This document shows, piece after piece, positions 28,682 through 33,996 of a stretch of 33,996 nucleotides of DNA. This stretch comes from Stramenopiles sp. TOSAG23-2 (taxonomy: Eukaryota; Sar). Every line of letters starts with the position of its first letter. Within the stretch, counting starts at the first letter, position 1. Under the pieces are notes generated by a model. It worked only from the letters and a program-made list of their open reading frames with translations. It was not told the origin of the DNA and did no database searches. Both the position numbers and the translations under genes were made by a program. The stretch lies in NCBI GenBank assembly GCA_900128395.1, contig LT649354.1, positions 1 to 33,996 of the forward strand. The letters run 5' to 3'.

Positions 28682-28982
28682 TTTTCGTCAATTAAAATAA
28701 CACTATTTAAAATCGACTCTCAACACTACGAAGCATAAATCACCTACTATATAATATGTAATAATTACCACGGCGGCCGTTATTAAAATTATCCATAATT
28801 TTAACTTTTTGATATTATACAAAAGTGCAAAACAATACAAATGAATAAAGAAAAATATTCCAAAATGGATATTTTTATTATACTCTATAAATAATATCAT
28901 CATAAGAAGATAACAATCAATATATTAATAAGAAAAATTAACAAACAATAAAGCCAAATCTACACACACACACACACACACA

Positions 28983-30833
28983 ATGGCAGCGATGTTGCAA
29001 CAACAACCACGAATAGTGAAGAAAACAACGGTTATAGGAAAAAATGCTAGTACGACGTTAAAAGTACAAATTAATAAAACATATACTGGTTCCAACGCTG
29101 AAAGGCCAAAAGTTAGTCGCAGGGTACCAAATCCAAGCACAGAACAATTACATGATTATGTGAAAGTGAATAGAGCAGAGACACAACGATCACGGCCACC
29201 GGCTGGGACATTATTAAGACAAAAGCAACGAGAAAAAATACGTGTGAATCCTGTACCAGATAGAAATATACAAATGGCATCGTTTCATCATTATAATAAT
29301 AATAGACCAAATAGTGCTCGTAGTGAACTAGGAAATAATCGCCAGATTGTAAACAAGGCATGGGATAATAAAATAAACTCTTCCAAAAGTAAACATTCTG
29401 ACATACAAATATCGTTTAAAAACAATAAATACCAAAGACCCACACGATATGTAGACACGAAAAATACATTTGATAGACCAAAAACATCTAGAAATACCCA
29501 ACATCCATCAACTGAACAATATTATAATTATATTAATAATAATAGATCTACCAAACCATCTGATCTTTCACGCTCAAAAAATGAAATTCCACTTCGTGGC
29601 AAGCATTCTCGTGTAATGTCCATACGCCCAGAAGATGATAAAAATACACCACTTGTTTATGATGTTAAAGTTCCACGTGGTAAACAACAAAATATGCGAT
29701 ATAAAAACAATCGATCAGATCAAACATTAGGTAATAATTTTTCGACTATGGAAACAAATCGTAATCGTCGTTTTAATGATAATAGACCAAATACATTATT
29801 GGGGGAAAGTACACGTAAATTATCGAAACGATTTGACCGTGGTTATGTATCCAAAAGGAATAAAAAAAATAATAAGTTTTCTTCAAAGCAATTTTATGAT
29901 GAAAAAATGATAGTTGAAGTTAATGGTAGGCGTGGTGTGATACATTTTGAAAAATTGAAGTATAAAAAAGGAAATAATGCTGTACTATCCACGGAAGGGA
30001 AAAATGAAATGAAAAGTAATAATGATCTTTTTAAATGTCGGTCAAAAGATATCATGGTAACGACTGTTCCAAATCGTGGGGGAAGTGGAGTCAAAGATAA
30101 TGTATTAAAAAATGGATGGTTTAAATCAAAAAATGCTGCAGGGTATGACTCAGATTCAGATTATGATTCAGATGATTCACAAGAGAGTTGGAGACCAGCA
30201 TGGAATAGTTCTACAAAATTAGCAACTGGTTTAAAAAAACGTTTACATGGAGAATCAAGACGTAGCTTAAAAATTGTTAATGATAATAATAAAGCAGCCG
30301 TAAAAGCTGCATTACGACGTAAAGCAAAAAATCACAAACATAAGCATCATCGTAATCATAAAAAACATCATGACCACGACCATCATCACCACCATGATCA
30401 TAAGTATAAACACAAAAATAAAAAATATTCCGATGAAGATGATTATGATAGTTCTAGTCCAACAAGAAAAGTATATAGTAAAAAAAAGAAATATTCGTCT
30501 GCAGAAAGTGATTATTATACTTCCGAGGAAGAGGATAATCGCAGTAGGCGTCGTAATAATGAACGAAATAAGAAAAAAAAGAAAAAGTATTCATCTGATG
30601 AAGACGACGATGATGATGATTTTTGGTCTAGTTCTTCCTCTTCAGATGAGGATTCATATGATCGGTATAGAGCCAAGAAAAATAAAAATAAACAATCTGG
30701 CAACAATAAGGGTAAATTACAAGATAACAAAACAAGTATTGGTAGTTATGTGAATGGTTTAATCTATCGTAGTGATCGCTCATGGCCAAGTCAAACAATA
30801 CATCAATATGGTACAACTGGAGCCGGTTGGTGA
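28983..30833 (+). CDS. Basic disordered protein with a duplicated PSTEQ motif
   Basis: A 616-aa, strongly basic, mostly disordered protein starting directly after an AC microsatellite. A motif occurs twice: ERPKVSRRVPNPSTEQLHDYVKVNR (about 40-64) and DRPKTSRNTQHPSTEQYYNYINNNR (about 164-190). A more ordered core at about 300-330 reads MIVEVNGRRGVIHFEKLKYKKG. The C-terminal third is low-complexity: a YDSDSDYDSDDS acidic patch, a His/Lys-rich tract (about 442-475), polylysine runs and two acidic Ser/Asp runs. It ends in an ordered GSYVNGLIYRSDRSWPSQTIHQYGTTGAGW tail. Such proteins are often cytoskeletal or chromatin associated, but I recognise no family. Confidence 0.75.
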   Translation: MAAMLQQQPRIVKKTTVIGKNASTTLKVQINKTYTGSNAERPKVSRRVPNPSTEQLHDYVKVNRAETQRSRPPAGTLLRQKQREKIRVNPVPDRNIQMASFHHYNNNRPNSARSELGNNRQIVNKAWDNKINSSKSKHSDIQISFKNNKYQRPTRYVDTKNTFDRPKTSRNTQHPSTEQYYNYINNNRSTKPSDLSRSKNEIPLRGKHSRVMSIRPEDDKNTPLVYDVKVPRGKQQNMRYKNNRSDQTLGNNFSTMETNRNRRFNDNRPNTLLGESTRKLSKRFDRGYVSKRNKKNNKFSSKQFYDEKMIVEVNGRRGVIHFEKLKYKKGNNAVLSTEGKNEMKSNNDLFKCRSKDIMVTTVPNRGGSGVKDNVLKNGWFKSKNAAGYDSDSDYDSDDSQESWRPAWNSSTKLATGLKKRLHGESRRSLKIVNDNNKAAVKAALRRKAKNHKHKHHRNHKKHHDHDHHHHHDHKYKHKNKKYSDEDDYDSSSPTRKVYSKKKKYSSAESDYYTSEEEDNRSRRRNNERNKKKKKKYSSDEDDDDDDFWSSSSSSDEDSYDRYRAKKNKNKQSGNNKGKLQDNKTSIGSYVNGLIYRSDRSWPSQTIHQYGTTGAGW

Positions 30834-31525
30834 GGGAATATTAATAAAACATGTGTGTTTTTTTTTTCATGTGTGTTGTGTATAATATTACCACCCTTAT
30901 AAGCGATAAAAATAAATATAATATCACATCTTAGATATGATGTATGATATGCAAAAGCATGGATGATGGCGCAGCAACAAGAACAACAAATGCAGATAAC
31001 AATCATTAAGAGGTGTCTCGTGCTTCTACAAATGCATGGGGGTGGATCGTGGAAGGGGTCGTGGTGCTAATAGTATGCCAGAATGGATGATGGCGCAGCA
31101 GCAATAACAGCAACACAACAATTAAACCACAAAACTAGTACCCGCAAGTGCTTGGACTATTGGATACAAACTCATACGAGGAGTACATATTCTATGATTG
31201 CGGTGGAAAAGATCTTACTGTATATTAAAATACTTCTTGCGATAAATTTACCTTAAATTATTTAGCTTTGGTCCGACTTTAACTTTAACTTTTTTATTGC
31301 CAGGTGCCCAGAGAGAAATTAAAATGCTTTAACTTGTTTCTCGATGCACCGATCCAAAATATCAATTCCTCGCTTCTACGATTACGAGGTAGAGAGGATT
31401 CGGATCCTATATCTATGATACGAGACGTATGCACGTATCATGTACATGTAGAGTTAGCTAGCTACGACGCTCTAGCTACGCATATATAATCGTAGTCTAC
31501 TAAAGTTTACCGAAAATAACATCAA

Positions 31526-31745
31526 AAACTCCCCTTACGCTAATCTTGCCCAACAATACAGTCCTAGTACTCTGATAAAACTTTCTAAAACTTTCTAATA
31601 AGGCGTTTAGTGGGAGATTCCCCGCCCCTGAGTTTAAACTCCCCTTACGCTAATCTTGCCCAACAATACAGTCCTAGTACTCTGATAAAACTTTCTAAAA
31701 CTTTCTAATAAGGCGTTTAGTGGGAGATTCCCCGCCCCTGAGTTT
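31526..31745. repeat. Two-copy perfect tandem duplication, 110 bp
   Basis: Unit 31526-31635 is repeated exactly at 31636-31745. The unit itself holds a tandem AAAACTTTCT pair. Confidence 0.95.
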
Positions 31746-32102
31746 TTAATCGTCGATACTAACCTCGTTTGGAATTATATATTAAATTTTGTTTTCATAA
31801 ATTCTCTTGTTTCTAATTTCTTTTTCGTAGTTTTTTTCTTTTTGAATGACCCCCCCCCCCCTTTTTTATCAACTTTATTGACACGGATTGAGATAGATAA
31901 AAAAGACTACTAATTTAAGTATAAATTAATTTTAGAAAAAAGTTATAAATTTTATAGCTAAATAGGTGTATTGTTTAGAAGGTTTTACAGGAAATTTTTG
32001 AAAATTTTCTAGTTTGTAAAAAATGGAATTTTTGAACATAGCCTTTTAAATTTATAAAAATTTGACGGTTTCATCTTTGATAAATCATTTGTTGATCCAA
32101 GT

Positions 32103-32355
32103 ACAAATGTTCCTATATAATTTTGATGTCTCGTAGCCCTACCTCTGTCCATACTAATTCAGAAATGGAGTCAAAAATTAATAGGTCACAAAAAATAATT
32201 GCAGAAAACAATACTATTTCTATGCTAGCTACAAATGTTCCTATATAATTTTGATGTCTCGTAGCCCTACCTCTGTCCATACTAATTCAGAAATGGAGTC
32301 AAAAATTAATAGGTCACAAAAAATAATTGCAGAAAACAATACTATTTCTATGCTA
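32103..32355. repeat. Two-copy perfect tandem duplication, 128 bp
   Basis: Unit 32103-32230 is repeated from 32231, identical up to 32355, where the copies diverge for the last three bases. Confidence 0.95.
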
Positions 32356-32445
32356 ATATCGTGCCGCAACAACATAGTTCTAATAGTACTATTCAATATA
32401 TTATGTAGAAAGATATATATGTACATATACATAGAAAGAAGATAT

Positions 32446-32571
32446 AGAAAACAAACAAAAACAAACAAAACAAACGAAACAAAAAAAACAAAAAAAACAA
32501 ACAAAACAAAACAAACAAAACAAACAAAACAAACAAAACAAACAAATAAAACAAATAAAACAAACAAAACA
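32446..32571 (+). repeat. AAAC/AAACA microsatellite, thymine-free leader
   Basis: Imperfect AAACA and AAAC units run to just before the ATG at 32577. The first 101 bases (32446-32546) contain no T. If transcribed, this is an unstructured A/C leader of the glycine-rich surface-protein gene. Confidence 0.85.
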
Positions 32572-32576
32572 AAATT

Positions 32577-33996
32577 ATGGCAGCATTTGCAAATTTAGTA
32601 GCACAAAATGCTAGAGTAGATTTTTCTTTGAGAGAAGAAAATTGTCTAGCTGTGCTGATAAATTTGCAGATGCAAAACGTAAGGAAAAAAAAAACAAAAA
32701 AAACACTACCCCCAAAAATACAAGCTCTTATATATCTTCTAAACCTTTATTATCTTCTACTCTTCTTCTATTATTCATTAAACCCAATAACTAACAATAA
32801 TAACAATGTTCCATATTCAGCATACACAGTATTATCGGATGAAGGAAGTGGTGGCGGATTTACAAGTGTACAAAATCGTAAATTTCACATCTTATCGTCA
32901 CTTACAATAAAGGTAAATATGGAAGTGAAACAAAATTCAACTGTTGTTGTTCCACATAATATAGCAATTGATGGTGTTACGGTTGTGCTGCGAGATCGAA
33001 TGCAAAACGTCGATAAAATGGAAGTCAAGCCAAATGGTGTATTGGATATTTATCCACTGTCTGACACTGATTCATATACTTTTACTGAATTCAAAGTAAA
33101 CGATGGTGGTCATGTGTATTTAAGAGAACGAGACTCGACAAAGTATTTCATCAAGACGAGCAAATTTCAAATCGGCTATTCTGATCCACTCGTATATAAT
33201 TCAGTCAATGTTGCTAAATTTGAGGTTTTTGGAAAGTTTAAACTGGAAACTGATTATTTGGAGGTATGGGAAAATGGACGAATTCTTGGTGAAGGACGTG
33301 GATACAAATACATGGAAGGACCTGGATCAAGTCGTAAACATTATGAAGGAGGTTCGCATGGTGGTACTGGAGGTGGAATGAACCACACTATGTCAGAGAG
33401 GCGTGGTACTAGTTTGTTAGGATATGGAAATTTCAAATACCCGATTACAATGGGCAGTGGTGGTTACGTACAGGGGCAACTTTCGGCTGCCAACCAAAAT
33501 CTACAATATAGTAATGGTGGTGCTGCAATACATTTGAATGTTGCGCATAAAGCGTATATTGAAGGCATAATCAATGTCCAGGGTCAGCGAAGTTACTCTA
33601 CCAGCGCACATTACGATGCTGGTGGTGCAGGTGGATCAGTTTTAATTAATACAACTTCACTTGTTGGTAATGGTATGATCAAAGCAAATGGTGGTGGTCA
33701 TACATCACAACGCAGAAGTGGTGGTGGAGGTGGTCGAATTGCTGTACATTGTTCGAACCAAAACAGTTGGAAAGGTAATGGAAAATGTGGTAAAAGGATA
33801 AACATATGCATTCCTAATTTTAAAGACGTGACGCTGGGGTTACTGGATGAATTTAATACTACTGGCACAACCAAACAAGTAACATATGGCAAGAGTGCGT
33901 TAAGAAATATTGATCGTATTGCAGGCTTACATACAGCATCCATTGATACCATTATTAACAACACCAGTAATGTAAATGGCATTCAATTTCGATCGT
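32577..33996 (+). CDS. Glycine-rich secreted or surface protein, 5' part
   Basis: The frame is open from ATG 32577 to the right edge (473 codons). The better functional start may be ATG 32670, which gives a basic n-region (RKKKTKK) followed by a hydrophobic stretch, ALIYLLNLYYLLLFFYY, like a signal peptide or anchor. The mature part is beta-rich, with many Asn-X-Ser/Thr sites. It then becomes Gly-rich: GEGRGYKYMEGPGSS, GGSHGGTGGG, YGNFKYP with GSGG, DAGGAGGSVLINTTSL, and GGGGGRIAVH. Patterns of 'GGxGGGGRIA' with short strands occur in very large extracellular repeat proteins of protists, and this looks like the first such unit. Few Cys residues are seen. Codon use has more GTC, CTG and ACG than upstream genes. 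Cell-surface or matrix role is inferred. Confidence 0.75.
   Translation, partial: MAAFANLVAQNARVDFSLREENCLAVLINLQMQNVRKKKTKKTLPPKIQALIYLLNLYYLLLFFYYSLNPITNNNNNVPYSAYTVLSDEGSGGGFTSVQNRKFHILSSLTIKVNMEVKQNSTVVVPHNIAIDGVTVVLRDRMQNVDKMEVKPNGVLDIYPLSDTDSYTFTEFKVNDGGHVYLRERDSTKYFIKTSKFQIGYSDPLVYNSVNVAKFEVFGKFKLETDYLEVWENGRILGEGRGYKYMEGPGSSRKHYEGGSHGGTGGGMNHTMSERRGTSLLGYGNFKYPITMGSGGYVQGQLSAANQNLQYSNGGAAIHLNVAHKAYIEGIINVQGQRSYSTSAHYDAGGAGGSVLINTTSLVGNGMIKANGGGHTSQRRSGGGGGRIAVHCSNQNSWKGNGKCGKRINICIPNFKDVTLGLLDEFNTTGTTKQVTYGKSALRNIDRIAGLHTASIDTIINNTSNVNGIQFRS

Larger units (their letters stand above)
27460..28982. other. 1.5-kb intergenic region, repeat-bearing
   Basis: I see no gene. It contains three imperfect copies of a TTTTGGAATTTGCACATTTTGCGATCATTC-type unit (listed separately), a 28-nt perfect palindrome, CGTACG-rich sequence near 28327-28357, and an AC microsatellite that abuts the next start codon (28962-28982). 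GGCACACGC occurs at both 28573 and 28637. Confidence 0.5.
30834..32576. other. 1.7-kb intergenic region with tandem duplications
   Basis: I see no supported gene. ATGGATGATGGCGCAGCA occurs twice (30959-30976 and 31083-31100), perhaps a coding remnant. Two perfect tandem duplications (31526-31745 and 32103-32355), a run of 12 C (31850-31861) and a long AAACA microsatellite leader complete the region. Confidence 0.55.

Noticed and set aside
31304-31489. Plus-strand frame of 61 codons
   Set aside because: No recognisable motif or domain, an ordinary length for chance in a spacer, and no supporting context.
32241-32598. Open frames on both strands through the AAACA microsatellite
   Set aside because: They are long only because the repeat lacks stops; the translations are K/T/N or F/V/C simple repeats.
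32679-32820. GT-AG intron of 142 nt (GTAAGG donor, TATTCAG acceptor) in the glycine-rich gene
   Set aside because: Splicing shifts the downstream frame into a stop after about 30 codons, whereas the unspliced sequence stays open and encodes a signal-like segment.
1-33996. CRISPR arrays, tRNA or rRNA genes
   Set aside because: No regularly spaced repeats with variable spacers, cloverleaf motifs or rRNA cores were seen by eye; the tandem repeats here are two- or three-copy arrays without spacers.

Overview
This window is AT-rich nuclear DNA from a eukaryotic protist. Coding regions rarely carry introns: one clear 138-nt GT-AG intron is visible. All three standard stop codons are used. Proteins carry long Asn/Ser/Asp/Gln low-complexity runs, and microsatellites are common between genes. 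There are no operons, Shine-Dalgarno sites, tRNAs, rRNAs or CRISPR arrays that I can see. Genes for a dynein-arm assembly factor (DNAAF1/LRRC50 type) and a MAK/ICK-type ciliary kinase imply a species with a motile flagellum. I cannot resolve the lineage from this window alone.

Layout. 0-7.2 kb: the edge of an SRA1/Sec31-C-terminal-like gene (-), an SCP/FCP1-type phosphatase with one intron (+), a large coiled-coil protein (-), an unusual IQ-WW-IQ-WW-SAM-like-FKBP fusion (+), and a PX-domain protein (-). 7.6-15.8 kb: an ABCF3/GCN20-type ATPase (+), a decayed LRR-like fragment, a seven-helix membrane protein (-), the autophagy E2 ATG3 (+) and an LRR protein (-). 15.8-17.9 kb is gene-poor. It holds three two-copy tandem duplications and a candidate TIR element.

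17.9-27.5 kb: MAK/ICK kinase (-) head to head with DNAAF1 (+), a HAUS7-like augmin subunit (-), a probable beta-propeller protein (+) and a mitochondrial ACOT9-type thioesterase (-). 27.5-34 kb: a repeat-bearing spacer, a basic disordered protein (+), another spacer with two tandem duplications, and the 5' part of a large glycine-rich, probably secreted or surface protein that runs off the right edge.

Functional theme. Three genes between 17.9 and 23.4 kb have microtubule or cilium functions (MAK/ICK, DNAAF1, HAUS7-like). The first two share an 861-bp divergent promoter containing an RFX X-box-like palindrome. The other genes are housekeeping: autophagy, translation control, acyl-CoA hydrolysis and membrane trafficking. 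The most unusual items are the FKBP fusion, the thymine-free leaders, the set of about 85-128 bp perfect tandem duplications, and the glycine-rich surface protein.
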